Positions 1-7,333 are shown, counted from the first letter of the stretch. The stretch is 13,791 nt of DNA from CAYGFH01 sp964430295 (GCA_964430295.1 CAYSEV010000036.1:1-13791), one strand, 5' to 3'. The notes: generated by a model from the letters alone, not told the origin. Numbers and translations: made by a program.

Positions 1-44
1 ACTCATCCCTGTATCACCAGAGAGAGCTGCAATACAAAATTAAT

Positions 45-482
45 ATGCCAACAGTAAATCAATTAGTCAGATTTGGTCGTCATAGTAAAGCAAAGAAAAT
101 CAAAGCCACAGCGCTTCGAAAATTCTTTAATGCAAAAGAGCGAATTACCAAAGCGTTGCCAGCTCCATTTAAGCGTGGAGTTGTAACATTGGTTAAAACA
201 ATGACGCCAAAAAAACCAAATTCCGCTCTTCGTAAAGTAGCTCGTGTCCGTTTATCAAATAAACAGGAAGTAACTGCGTACATTCCTGGAATTGGACATG
301 AACTTACAGAGCACGCAATTGTGCTTATCCGTGGAGGAAGAGTGCCTGATTTACCAGGTGTGAAATATCATATCGTCCGAGGTAAATATGATTCATCAGG
401 TGTTGCCTCACGAAAACAAGGTAGAAGTCGTTATGGAGCAAAGGCCGGTGGTACTGGTCCTGCAACAGCAAAAGCAAATTAA
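45..482 (+). CDS. rpsL: 30S ribosomal protein S12
   Basis: S12 lines the decoding centre of the small ribosomal subunit and takes part in tRNA selection. The 145-residue product opens with MPTVNQLVR, carries the diagnostic TPKKPNSALRK at 54-64 and GGRVPDLPGV at 97-106, and ends in a basic glycine-rich tail. It is longer than the 124-residue E. coli protein mainly because of an insertion around residues 11-40 like that of Gram-positive S12. The lysine equivalent to E. coli K42 (mature numbering) is K56, and the aspartate that RimO methylthiolates in other bacteria is D102. The residue equivalent to E. coli K87 is proline (P101), which is unusual. No clear Shine-Dalgarno is seen in the 44 bases before the start; a weak TACAAA at 33-38 lies 6 nt from the ATG. 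rpsG follows after 12 bases, so the two are surely co-transcribed. Confidence 0.98.
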   Translation: MPTVNQLVRFGRHSKAKKIKATALRKFFNAKERITKALPAPFKRGVVTLVKTMTPKKPNSALRKVARVRLSNKQEVTAYIPGIGHELTEHAIVLIRGGRVPDLPGVKYHIVRGKYDSSGVASRKQGRSRYGAKAGGTGPATAKAN

Positions 483-494
483 TACTAAGAACCT

Positions 495-971
495 ATGAGT
501 AGATCAAATAAAATTTCAAAACCATTATTGCCAGCAGATCCGGTGTATGGAAACAGATTAGTATCACGATTCGTCAATCGTGTTATGGTAAGCGGCAAAA
601 AAAGAACAGCAGAGACGGTCGTATATAAAGCACTTGATATGATAAAGGAAAAAGGTGAAGATCCTATCAAAGTATTTGAATTGGCCATTAATTCAGTCGG
701 ACCAAAAATGGAAGTTAAATCCAGAAGAGTTGGTGGAGCCTCCTATCAGGTCCCGACAGAAGTGCGTGGTGATCGAAGAGTTGCTCTCGCAATCCGATGG
801 ATTATCCAATATGCGAGCAAACGTTCAAATCGTGAATTTAAATCATTCTCTGAAAAACTCGCAACAGAACTCCTTGAAGCCTCAAAAGGCTTAGGGGAAT
901 CAATCAAGAAGCGAGATACCGTTCACAGAATGGCAGATGCAAACCGCGCATTTGCACATTTTAAGTGGTAA
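495..971 (+). CDS. rpsG: 30S ribosomal protein S7
   Basis: S7 is the primary assembly protein of the 30S head, binding the 3' major domain of 16S rRNA and contacting E-site tRNA. The 158-residue product is full length. It shows the MVSGKKRTAE segment (31-40), the beta-hairpin region VGGASYQVPTEVRGDRR (78-94) and the family-typical C-terminus MADANRAFAHFKW. It begins 12 bases after rpsL with only a weak purine stretch (AAGA) upstream, so translation is probably coupled to rpsL. In many bacteria fusA follows rpsG directly. Here an unrelated gene starts 41 bases downstream and fusA is about 9.8 kb away. No terminator with a U-tract is visible after the stop. Confidence 0.98.
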   Translation: MSRSNKISKPLLPADPVYGNRLVSRFVNRVMVSGKKRTAETVVYKALDMIKEKGEDPIKVFELAINSVGPKMEVKSRRVGGASYQVPTEVRGDRRVALAIRWIIQYASKRSNREFKSFSEKLATELLEASKGLGESIKKRDTVHRMADANRAFAHFKW

Positions 972-1012
972 ACTCTACATCTAGCCTGCTGGATCGTCAC
1001 GTATGATCACCT

Positions 1013-2107
1013 ATGTCTCCTAAAGAGCAGGACGCTTCTCACCATATAAGTCGACGGGATGTTCTAAAAATACTTGCAAAGGGGATTGATGTCCTTGAAA
1101 AAGGATTGTTTGTATATGAGCTTAGTCGGTTGGGGATAGAAATTGCAGACTGGGGACTGAGTGTCCCAGATCTACCGATTTCTTCTGAAGGCGTAGTCGT
1201 CCCCGGCAATCCATTGTGGCCCGAAGCTGCGTATCCGGATAGACCCCTGTTTATAAATCCAGCAACTAAAGGTCATAAAGAATTTCTCGTATATCTTTCA
1301 ACGCATGATCCATTTCTTAAAAAAATGCATGAACGAGCATTTAGTGATTTATTTTTCGATAGACCATTACAGAGAATAAGTTTATACGAAAGTTTTTCAA
1401 AACATATACAGTATGCTGAAAAAGTACTACGGCATACTGCTGCTCGTCCTATAGATTATGTCCATGCTGCGATGTTTACCTTTGCATCAGTGCATAGTAA
1501 TTTCTATACCGTTGGAGATGTATGGCATTCGTTTGGGGTTTGGGATTATGCTCACCCCGAGTATGATTCCACATATATAGATATTGGGAAATATATAAAA
1601 AATATTGCAATGGTATTTCCACAGCGAAAAGATGATCCAAAGCACGGCGCTGATACGATCATGCATTTTGCAGGGTTTGGATTTCTGGCATTTGAGAAAT
1701 GGTATACGACTATACATAATCTTCCTGATAGTAAGCGCATTCCCCGATTTGCAACAGGTATCAGCTCAGTATCTTCAGATCCTGCGGTGGGGAGCGAGCT
1801 ATTGGCCGCAGCCGGTGAACTTGCATGGGAAATAGATGAAACGCAAACATGGATACAACATATGATAGCTCAGAAGAAATTTCTTACACCAAACACCGGG
1901 TTATTTGAATTTCCAGGATTAGGGTATGATGCATGTGCCAGTTATATGGGAGCGCATTTCGCTATGATGTTCGCAAATCCGGATATAACGATGAAAGAAA
2001 TTCAAAACACCCTAGAGATACTCCGTACCCCAGAAGATCTTTGGCCGCAGATGCCCACCCAACTTGCTCCTATTCAGATGGATATCCATGTTCCAATCAT
2101 CGAATAA
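1013..2107 (+). CDS. Hypothetical protein with twin-arginine-like N-terminus
   Basis: I do not recognise this 364-residue protein. Residues 13-19 read SRRDVLK, the form of a Tat signal (S-R-R-x-hydrophobic-L-K). The following stretch (20-48) carries several charges, so it is a poor h-region and may be an amphipathic helix instead. The rest is soluble-looking and rich in His, Trp and Tyr. One block at 211-230 has D214, H218, F219 and a Gly-Phe-rich helix, followed by E266, W268, E269 in a second helix and D306 plus G313 in a third. This spacing is faintly reminiscent of the D..HF / E / D..G pattern of VanZ-like membrane proteins, but no membrane segments accompany it, so I make no family claim. 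It starts 41 bases after rpsG without a Shine-Dalgarno; TATGAT at 1002-1007 lies 5 nt before the ATG. It ends 9 bases from the convergent flavodoxin gene. Confidence 0.8.
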   Translation: MSPKEQDASHHISRRDVLKILAKGIDVLEKGLFVYELSRLGIEIADWGLSVPDLPISSEGVVVPGNPLWPEAAYPDRPLFINPATKGHKEFLVYLSTHDPFLKKMHERAFSDLFFDRPLQRISLYESFSKHIQYAEKVLRHTAARPIDYVHAAMFTFASVHSNFYTVGDVWHSFGVWDYAHPEYDSTYIDIGKYIKNIAMVFPQRKDDPKHGADTIMHFAGFGFLAFEKWYTTIHNLPDSKRIPRFATGISSVSSDPAVGSELLAAAGELAWEIDETQTWIQHMIAQKKFLTPNTGLFEFPGLGYDACASYMGAHFAMMFANPDITMKEIQNTLEILRTPEDLWPQMPTQLAPIQMDIHVPIIE

Positions 2108-2116
2108 TGCGAATCC

Positions 2117-2575
2117 TTATCCAAGCGAAGATGCTACGCTACCCGCCCATGTAGTAATTTTTTCCATGTTACCAGTTTGATCACTATAGAATTTGTCAAT
2201 TCGAAGTGAGGGAACTATGAGTGTTCCTTTCACTGTCTTCACTAATTCTTCCAGATGATCAACTGCGCCACAGAAGTGTTTATATGATGAATCACCCAAT
2301 CCAAAAATAGCGAATTTTTTGTTTTCAAATGACATTGCTTTTAATTTTTCCATAAGTGGGAGCCAGTCTTCATGAGGCATACCTTCATGTCCTTCAAAGT
2401 CCCAACTTGGAGATCCCATAATTACCACATCAGGAGAAGAAAAATCCGCCTCAGAAGAGTCACGCACTTCTTTCATTGTTACGGCGTTGCCTTTTGCGAT
2501 TAACAGGTCATTTATAGTTTGTGCCGTAGACATTGTTGTTCCGGAATTTGTAGCATAGACGAGTAATATATTCAT
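2117..2575 (-). CDS. Flavodoxin
   Basis: A 152-residue FMN-binding electron carrier of the short-chain flavodoxin family. The N-terminal beta strand and phosphate loop are MNILLVYATNSGTT (1-14). The loops that sandwich the isoalloxazine ring are SPSWDFEGHEG (55-65) and FGLGDSSYKHFCGA (91-104). The start at 2575 is preferred over an in-frame ATG 54 bases upstream because it gives the standard MNILLVYA beginning and is preceded by a perfect AGGAGG (2580-2585, minus strand) 4 nt away. The physiological partner reductase is not in this window. It is divergent from the DNA glycosylase across 52 bases and convergent with the unknown gene at 1013-2107. Confidence 0.93.
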   Translation of the reverse strand: MNILLVYATNSGTTMSTAQTINDLLIAKGNAVTMKEVRDSSEADFSSPDVVIMGSPSWDFEGHEGMPHEDWLPLMEKLKAMSFENKKFAIFGLGDSSYKHFCGAVDHLEELVKTVKGTLIVPSLRIDKFYSDQTGNMEKITTWAGSVASSLG

Positions 2576-2607
2576 TGTGCCTCCTATAAAATCAACTGTA
2601 TGAACAT

Positions 2608-2615
2608 AGTATACT
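2608..2615. promoter_or_regulatory. Shared palindromic -10 box of a divergent promoter pair
   Basis: AGTATACT is a perfect palindrome, so it supplies TATACT on both strands (2610-2615 on +, 2608-2613 on -). On + it lies 12 nt before the glycosylase ATG; on - it gives the flavodoxin a leader of about 25 nt that contains its AGGAGG. No convincing -35 is seen on either side. Confidence 0.45.
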
Positions 2616-2627
2616 AAAAAATACAAC

Positions 2628-3257
2628 ATGAATGAACAGATTAAAAATTATTTTAAAGATGTAGATCCTATTCTCTTTGAAGTGATAACGAAGTTTGGAT
2701 CAGATGCTGATACTATAGAGCTCCGGCAATCGGATGATTATTTTTCTGATCTATGTGAAGCTATCGTCAATCAACAATTATCCGAAAAAGCAGGGCGTAC
2801 GATTTACAACAGATTTTTAGCACTCGTACCAGATAGACATCCGACGTATGAAAAAGTGTTGAATATTGCGGATGATGATCTTCGGTCTGTCGGTATGTCG
2901 TGGTCAAAGGTTCGTTATATAAAATCATTGGCTTCGAGCGTTCAGCAAAACCGTATAGCGTTTGAAACAATACATACCATGGACGACGAATCCGTTATCG
3001 CAGAATTAACGAAGTTACATGGGATAGGCAGATGGTCAGCAGAGATGTTCCTGATGTTTTCTCTTGGTCGACCGGATATATTTTCGTATGGAGATGCCGG
3101 TCTTCGGAGAGCTATAGCTATGATCTATACAGTAAAAACACCACTAAAAGATACCCACATTAAAAAAGTTATTACACCCTGGTCTCCATACAAAACATAT
3201 GCCTGTCGCATATTATGGAAATATCTCGATACAGCTAATTTGCGTAAAAACTTGTAG
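2628..3257 (+). CDS. DNA-3-methyladenine glycosylase II-like HhH-GPD protein (AlkA family)
   Basis: A base-excision-repair glycosylase expected to remove alkylated purines from DNA. The 209-residue product has the family hallmark IVNQQLS (46-52), the helix-hairpin-helix LHGIGRWSAE (130-139) and the catalytic aspartate in YGDAGLRRA (D156). A C-terminal WSPYKTYACRILWKYL helix (185-200) is typical of AlkA-like proteins. No four-cysteine Fe-S loop is present, which separates it from endonuclease III and MutY. It lacks the N-terminal extra domain of E. coli AlkA (282 residues), like many short bacterial and archaeal members. No Shine-Dalgarno precedes the ATG, and the -10 at 2610-2615 predicts a 5' leader of only a few bases. 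Confidence 0.93.
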   Translation: MNEQIKNYFKDVDPILFEVITKFGSDADTIELRQSDDYFSDLCEAIVNQQLSEKAGRTIYNRFLALVPDRHPTYEKVLNIADDDLRSVGMSWSKVRYIKSLASSVQQNRIAFETIHTMDDESVIAELTKLHGIGRWSAEMFLMFSLGRPDIFSYGDAGLRRAIAMIYTVKTPLKDTHIKKVITPWSPYKTYACRILWKYLDTANLRKNL

Positions 3258-3281
3258 AATATTCTTATAGTGATCTACAAT
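3252..3281 (+). promoter_or_regulatory. Candidate promoter for the four-cysteine protein gene
   Basis: TTGTAG (3252-3257), an 18-base spacer and TACAAT (3276-3281). The -10 box ends 6 nt before the ATG at 3288, so the transcript would start at or next to the start codon. The -35 half matches the consensus only in TTG. It overlaps the stop codon of the glycosylase gene. Confidence 0.5.
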
Positions 3282-3287
3282 AACACT

Positions 3288-3647
3288 ATGAAATTTATTT
3301 TTGTTCTCATTCTACTATCAGGATTATTCTATTATGTTATATACCCACCTGTTGTTTCTCAAAAACGATGCTATGACACAGCTGCGCAGGCTATCACAGA
3401 CATTTCATATTTTACCGCCTCTCGGGGATTAAGCCAGGGAGACATATGTCAACGAAGAACAGAAGTACTTCTCGATTTAGGTGACTGCATACAAAAAGTA
3501 ACATCCTCAACGCGATCAATGCACTATACAGGCGGTATAGTTGATGTGATGCTGTCACTTGTGCGCCCATCTGCAAAAGGCTATCAAACAATGAAATCTG
3601 AGCATAATACCGAATGTGCTGAATATCCTACGTATCAATTAGAGTAA
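3288..3647 (+). CDS. Small membrane-anchored or exported protein with four cysteines
   Basis: A 119-residue protein of no family I recognise. Residues 1-20 form a strong hydrophobic segment beginning MKFIFVLILLSGLFYYV, a signal anchor or uncleaved signal peptide. The remainder is predicted to lie outside the membrane and has exactly four cysteines (CYD, DIC, GDC and TEC contexts), consistent with two disulfides. I chose ATG 3288 over the in-frame GTG at 3270 because the hydrophobic segment then begins at the N-terminus and the -10 box TACAAT at 3276-3281 would otherwise fall within the coding region. Its stop codon is one base from the stop of the convergent dipZ gene, a thiol-disulfide protein, so it is a possible client or partner. 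That link is inference from position and cysteine content only. Confidence 0.75.
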   Translation: MKFIFVLILLSGLFYYVIYPPVVSQKRCYDTAAQAITDISYFTASRGLSQGDICQRRTEVLLDLGDCIQKVTSSTRSMHYTGGIVDVMLSLVRPSAKGYQTMKSEHNTECAEYPTYQLE

Positions 3648-3648
3648 G

Positions 3649-5379
3649 TCATCCGAATGTAAAGGCAAAAACTTCTGTATGGTCATCCAAAAACTTTAGT
3701 TCTAAAATATGCTCTCCAGGAGTTGGAAGTGTAACGATTGAATACAGCCTATTTTCGTTAATGGTTATCTGGGAATTGACTGAATCAATCGTCTGATTCG
3801 TTGTGTCCAATGGTTTGCCATCCACTGTTATGTTCACCTTTCCGACTACGCCGTCGACTTTTTGCTTCATGACTAAATAGACTGATTTCGCATCAAACCG
3901 ATAGGTGAGTGTAGATCCCTTTTCAGGCATTGCGTATTCACTATCAATAGTCCAATTTCCGGAAAATGCAAATGTATTTTTTTGCAATGAGCCTGGTTTA
4001 GAAAATAGTATCTTTTTATTTGTCACCAATCGCTCCGGAGATGAAAGGTATTGTATTCGTGAAGCACCCAGATATGACTCAGGAGAGTTTGCTCGCACTT
4101 CATACATAGCATTATGTGGGGTTTCACTAATCGCAGCGCCGGTTTCTTGTAAAAGTTTTTGAATCATTTCTTCTGTTTCATCGTAATTACCTTCTCCAAA
4201 ATGTGAATCACGAATTTTTCCATTTTTATCAATCAAATATTTCGCTGGCCAATAGTGATTGTCATACGCATTCCACGTCGCATAATTATTATCCTGCATA
4301 ACAGGATAGGTAATGCCAAAATCCTTCACTGCTTTTTGTACGTTGGATATATCCTGTTCAAAAGCAAATTCAGGTGTATGTACTCCGACAATCACCAGGC
4401 CTTTATCTTTGTATGTCTCATGCCATTTTTTAATGTAGGGGAGTGTACGAATACAGTTAATACAGGTATATGTCCAAAAATCGACAAGCACAACTTTTCC
4501 TCGAAGTTCTTGTAAGGATAGAGGCGTTGAATTTACCCAAGCTCCTCCAGATATAAATTCCGGAGCGGCTCCAATGGTGTTGTCTACAACTTGATTCATT
4601 GGCTTACCGATATCATTTTTTTTTGCACCCTTATTGGTTAGCGATTTCAATGCTGTTTGTACACTTGAGTGCTCTTCAAATGTGGTTAAGCCAACTCCAT
4701 AAGTCGGAAATTGCTCAAGAACATATGATTGAAATCGTCGATCCAGATTTAAAAACATAGCAAAAGCCGTACAAAGCATGATAAAGCCAAATATTTTTTG
4801 AATATGTTCTGTGTGTGAAAACAACCATGGGACACGAAGTAATAGCGTCCGTCCACCATACATAATCAGGACAAGCGGTATTGCTGTCCCAGACGCATAT
4901 GCTAGTGTAATAATAACTGTCCCTGTTGTAATTGTACTTGTAGCCGCAAGGGTAATGATTGTTGCAAGAATTGGTCCAACGCAGGGCGCCCATAAAAGCC
5001 CTAAACTAATCCCGCTGAGAAGTCCGCCCATAAAACCGTTGGTAGTGTTATTATTTTTTGCCGCACTCGTTAGTTTTGAAAGTACGCTTTCAAGCCACAT
5101 ATGAAACGATGGAATCACCATAGATAACCCAAAGATACCGACGATGATAATGGCAAAGTTTCGTAAAAAATCCGATGGTAACCCAGTGAATTTAACAATA
5201 GAAGAAAGGGTTAATGTAAAAAACGAAAAACTCGTGATAAATCCAGTAATAATTCCTATTGGTCTTTTTTTTCCACTTGTTGTACTAGTCGCTAACACAA
5301 TTGGTAACACAGGAAGAATGCATGGTGAAAGTATTGTGACAAGTCCGGCTATAAATGCAAAACCTATAAGCACTATCAT
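3649..5379 (-). CDS. dipZ: DipZ-like thiol-disulfide protein: CcdA membrane domain, TlpA-type thioredoxin domain, C-terminal beta domain
   Basis: A 576-residue fusion expected to carry reducing equivalents across the membrane to an extracytoplasmic thioredoxin domain. Residues 1-215 are a CcdA/DsbD-beta-like domain with several membrane helices and the paired cysteines in LSPCILPVLP (C20) and WAPCVGP (C133). Residues 270-415 are a TlpA-like thioredoxin domain with the active site FWTYTCINCIRTLPY (C306, C309), GVHTPEFAFE nearby and a WP cis-proline at 377-378. Residues 425-576 match the C-terminal beta domain of DipZ proteins, ending in LPTPGEHILELKF. The domain order is that of mycobacterial DipZ. 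All catalytic cysteines are present. The start is supported by AGGAT (5389-5393, minus) 9 nt upstream. It is divergent from the CvpA-CAP gene and convergent with the four-cysteine protein gene. Confidence 0.93.
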   Translation of the reverse strand: MIVLIGFAFIAGLVTILSPCILPVLPIVLATSTTSGKKRPIGIITGFITSFSFFTLTLSSIVKFTGLPSDFLRNFAIIIVGIFGLSMVIPSFHMWLESVLSKLTSAAKNNNTTNGFMGGLLSGISLGLLWAPCVGPILATIITLAATSTITTGTVIITLAYASGTAIPLVLIMYGGRTLLLRVPWLFSHTEHIQKIFGFIMLCTAFAMFLNLDRRFQSYVLEQFPTYGVGLTTFEEHSSVQTALKSLTNKGAKKNDIGKPMNQVVDNTIGAAPEFISGGAWVNSTPLSLQELRGKVVLVDFWTYTCINCIRTLPYIKKWHETYKDKGLVIVGVHTPEFAFEQDISNVQKAVKDFGITYPVMQDNNYATWNAYDNHYWPAKYLIDKNGKIRDSHFGEGNYDETEEMIQKLLQETGAAISETPHNAMYEVRANSPESYLGASRIQYLSSPERLVTNKKILFSKPGSLQKNTFAFSGNWTIDSEYAMPEKGSTLTYRFDAKSVYLVMKQKVDGVVGKVNITVDGKPLDTTNQTIDSVNSQITINENRLYSIVTLPTPGEHILELKFLDDHTEVFAFTFG

Positions 5380-5387
5380 ATGTGAGA

Positions 5388-5407
5388 TATCCTACAATTG
5401 TAGTATA
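5388..5407. promoter_or_regulatory. Palindromic candidate operator (TACAnnTGTA type)
   Basis: CTACAATTGTAG (5392-5403) is a perfect 12-base palindrome, extended by three more complementary pairs after one mismatch to a 20-base dyad matching at 9 of 10 half-site positions. Its core TACAATTGTA fits TACAnnTGTA, the operator form bound by BlaI/CopY-family repressors. It covers the predicted dipZ transcription start, abuts its -10 and includes the Shine-Dalgarno. No such repressor gene is in the window. Confidence 0.45.
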
Positions 5408-5430
5408 GTACGAATTATACCTACTGCAAA
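5402..5430 (-). promoter_or_regulatory. dipZ promoter
   Basis: On the minus strand: TTTGCA (5425-5430), a 17-base spacer and TATACT (5402-5407). This places the transcript start near 5395 and leaves a short leader with AGGAT before the ATG. A second -10-like TATAAT (5414-5419) lies just upstream without a good -35. Confidence 0.55.
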
Positions 5431-5460
5431 TTGGCACTTTTTATGAGAGTCATTTACAAT
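5431..5460 (+). promoter_or_regulatory. Promoter of the CvpA-CAP gene
   Basis: TTGGCA (5431-5436), an 18-base spacer and TACAAT (5455-5460). Each box matches the sigma-70 consensus at 5 of 6 positions. The expected transcript start is within 1-2 bases of the ATG at 5469, predicting a leaderless mRNA. It is back-to-back with the dipZ promoter. Confidence 0.65.
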
Positions 5461-5468
5461 AGAACTGT

Positions 5469-6437
5469 ATGATGTTGAATTGGGTTGATTGGATTATTAT
5501 TTTTCTTGTCTCCTACGAGTTATTCCAGGGTTGGAAAGCAGGCTTTGTAAAAATTGGTATCAGCTTTATAGCATTTGCGCTATCCTTATGGGTTTCTATT
5601 TATTATAATGCTCCAGTTTCCCACTTTTTTAGTGAAAAGTTTGGCATCGCACCCGCATGGTGTACGATGTTATCGTATATTTCAATTGCTTTGATAGGTC
5701 AAACAATATTCACATATATTCTTTCACTCATAGTATCGGTATTACCTTCGAAAATTGAACACTCGCTAATTAATAACCTCTTCGGTGCACTTGTATCAGG
5801 TGTAAATAACATTACAACAATCGCATTTGTGTTACTGATCATTTTAGCACTACCCTTAAAAGGGACAGTCCAAAAGGATATACGAAGTTCATTGATCGGC
5901 GGAAAAATTCTCTCATTTGTAGAAATATACGGTGGACCAATTAAATTAACTGCTGCAGAAATAAAGAAAAATGCAGCGAAGTTTTTAACAGTATCTCCAG
6001 GCACATCATCGTCAATGGCATTAGATGTTGATGTGAATCCAGAAGAAATGACCATAGATGATCAAAAAGAACGTGAGTTATTAGCTCTTGTAAACGCCGA
6101 GCGTCAAAAGGCTGGTCTGAAACAATTCACTGTTGATGTAAAAATCGTACAGGTAGCGAGAGCGTACAGCAAAGATATGTTTACAAAAAAATACTTTTCT
6201 CATGTTTCAGCAGATGGGCGTGATTTAAGTACCAGATTAAAAGCGGGTGAAGTAAAATTTTCGGTAGCAGGTGAAAATATTGCATTTGCTCCAGATGTTT
6301 CAACAGCGCATGACGGTCTTATGAATAGTCCGGAACACAAAAAAAATCTACTTGATCCAAGTTTTTCACATATAGGTATTGGTATTATATCTACGCCGAG
6401 AAACGGCATTATGGTGACAGAGGATTTTACGAATTAA
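5469..6437 (+). CDS. CvpA-like membrane domain fused to an extracellular CAP (SCP/YkwD-like) domain
   Basis: A 322-residue two-part protein. Residues 1-170 hold four hydrophobic segments (about 6-20, 28-46, 66-92 and 108-130) beginning MMLNWVDWIIIFLVSYELFQ, the layout of CvpA/colicin V production proteins. After a Ser-rich linker (about 174-195), residues 200-322 form a CAP domain like bacterial YkwD. It shows LLALVNAERQKAGL (204-217), FSHV (H245), AGEN (E269) and NSPEHKKNLL (H290), which are family cavity residues, and the terminal strand region MVTEDF. The CAP domain should face outside. CAP proteins in bacteria are poorly characterised, so the role (cell-surface binding or hydrolysis) is unknown. 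No Shine-Dalgarno is seen. Its stop is 2 bases from the convergent EamA gene. Confidence 0.88.
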   Translation: MMLNWVDWIIIFLVSYELFQGWKAGFVKIGISFIAFALSLWVSIYYNAPVSHFFSEKFGIAPAWCTMLSYISIALIGQTIFTYILSLIVSVLPSKIEHSLINNLFGALVSGVNNITTIAFVLLIILALPLKGTVQKDIRSSLIGGKILSFVEIYGGPIKLTAAEIKKNAAKFLTVSPGTSSSMALDVDVNPEEMTIDDQKERELLALVNAERQKAGLKQFTVDVKIVQVARAYSKDMFTKKYFSHVSADGRDLSTRLKAGEVKFSVAGENIAFAPDVSTAHDGLMNSPEHKKNLLDPSFSHIGIGIISTPRNGIMVTEDFTN

Positions 6438-6439
6438 CA

Positions 6440-7297
6440 CTACTGAAGTTGTAAACAGATAAGTCCACCGAGTACCACCCCGAGGCCAATGACTTGTTGA
6501 TGTGTTAATCGTTCATTTAGAAATTTCCAGGAAAGCAGAGCAATAACGGCAGCTTGTGAAGCAGTAATAATTGTTATTGTAGAAACTTCATATGCGGAAA
6601 TCACATAATTATAGAGAGAAAAAGCAGCGACATCACAGAGTGCTGCGAGTATTAATATCTTCCATGGAGCATTCTTAGTAAGTGTTGAAAAATTATATTC
6701 TCGTGCTACAAGTACAACAAACGATGTTACGGCAATTGCAATTCGGATAAATAGCGCGGTTAAAAACCAACCATCTGTTCTAGACATCATCGCTATAGCA
6801 AAAAGATATATACCCGTACCAAATGCTGAGATAAGAGCATGAGGAACACCTGCCAATAACTGTACCGATGAAATTGCTCGTTTTGGCTTTTGAAACCCTA
6901 GTAAAAGAACACCTATGAACATACAAAAGAGCCCAAGTATTTTCCACAGTGTAAATGATTCTCCTAACAACCAAATACCCAATAACGTCGTGACAACCAT
7001 GTAGAGTTGGTTTATGGTCCCAACCACGGCAACTGTTCCTAACTGCGTTGCGCGTAAAAACAACAAATACACGAAGGTAAATACAACACCAATAACTATA
7101 ATCACGGGAATGTGTGTGTCAGCAGGTGTAGGTGGCATAAACGGAATAAGAAATGCGAAAAGCGGCACACCGATACTCTGAAATAAAAACAATGTCGCTA
7201 CCGCTCCTATTCGCTTTGCCGATGTAGCTACCAGAGGTGCCACGGCTCCAAATCCTATCGTTGCAAGAATAGCCAATACAGTTGCAGTCAGTTCCAT
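6440..7297 (-). CDS. EamA-family (drug/metabolite transporter superfamily) permease
   Basis: A 285-residue integral membrane protein with about ten hydrophobic helices arranged as two repeats (about 1-135 and 150-285), the standard size and topology of EamA/DMT transporters. The repeat ends carry the family features: TINQLYMVVTTLLGIWLLGE in the first repeat, and TASQAAVIALLSWKFLNERL with a following G-rich helix in the second. The substrate cannot be told from sequence; members export amino acids, metabolites or nucleotide precursors. No Shine-Dalgarno precedes the ATG. A -10 box lies 7 nt upstream instead. It is convergent with the CvpA-CAP gene and divergent from the peptidase operon. Confidence 0.9.
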   Translation of the reverse strand: MELTATVLAILATIGFGAVAPLVATSAKRIGAVATLFLFQSIGVPLFAFLIPFMPPTPADTHIPVIIVIGVVFTFVYLLFLRATQLGTVAVVGTINQLYMVVTTLLGIWLLGESFTLWKILGLFCMFIGVLLLGFQKPKRAISSVQLLAGVPHALISAFGTGIYLFAIAMMSRTDGWFLTALFIRIAIAVTSFVVLVAREYNFSTLTKNAPWKILILAALCDVAAFSLYNYVISAYEVSTITIITASQAAVIALLSWKFLNERLTHQQVIGLGVVLGGLICLQLQ

Positions 7298-7304
7298 AGG
7301 GCTA

Positions 7305-7333
7305 AGTATAGCATTTTATAGGAGAATTTTCAT
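7305..7333 (-). promoter_or_regulatory. EamA gene promoter with extended -10
   Basis: On the minus strand: ATGAAA (7328-7333, 4 of 6 matches to the -35 consensus), a 17-base spacer and the extended -10 TGCTATACT (7305-7313). The box ends 7 nt before the start codon, predicting a leaderless transcript. Confidence 0.5.

Noticed and set aside
978..1012. GATC-containing inverted repeat between rpsG and the next gene as a terminator
   Set aside because: The possible stem is only about four bases, mostly self-palindromic GATC, and no U-tract follows.
4715..4993. 92-codon minus-strand frame within the dipZ gene in another frame
   Set aside because: It overlaps the CcdA domain, which has clear conserved cysteines. 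The alternative translation is composed of low-complexity Tyr/Cys/Ser runs.
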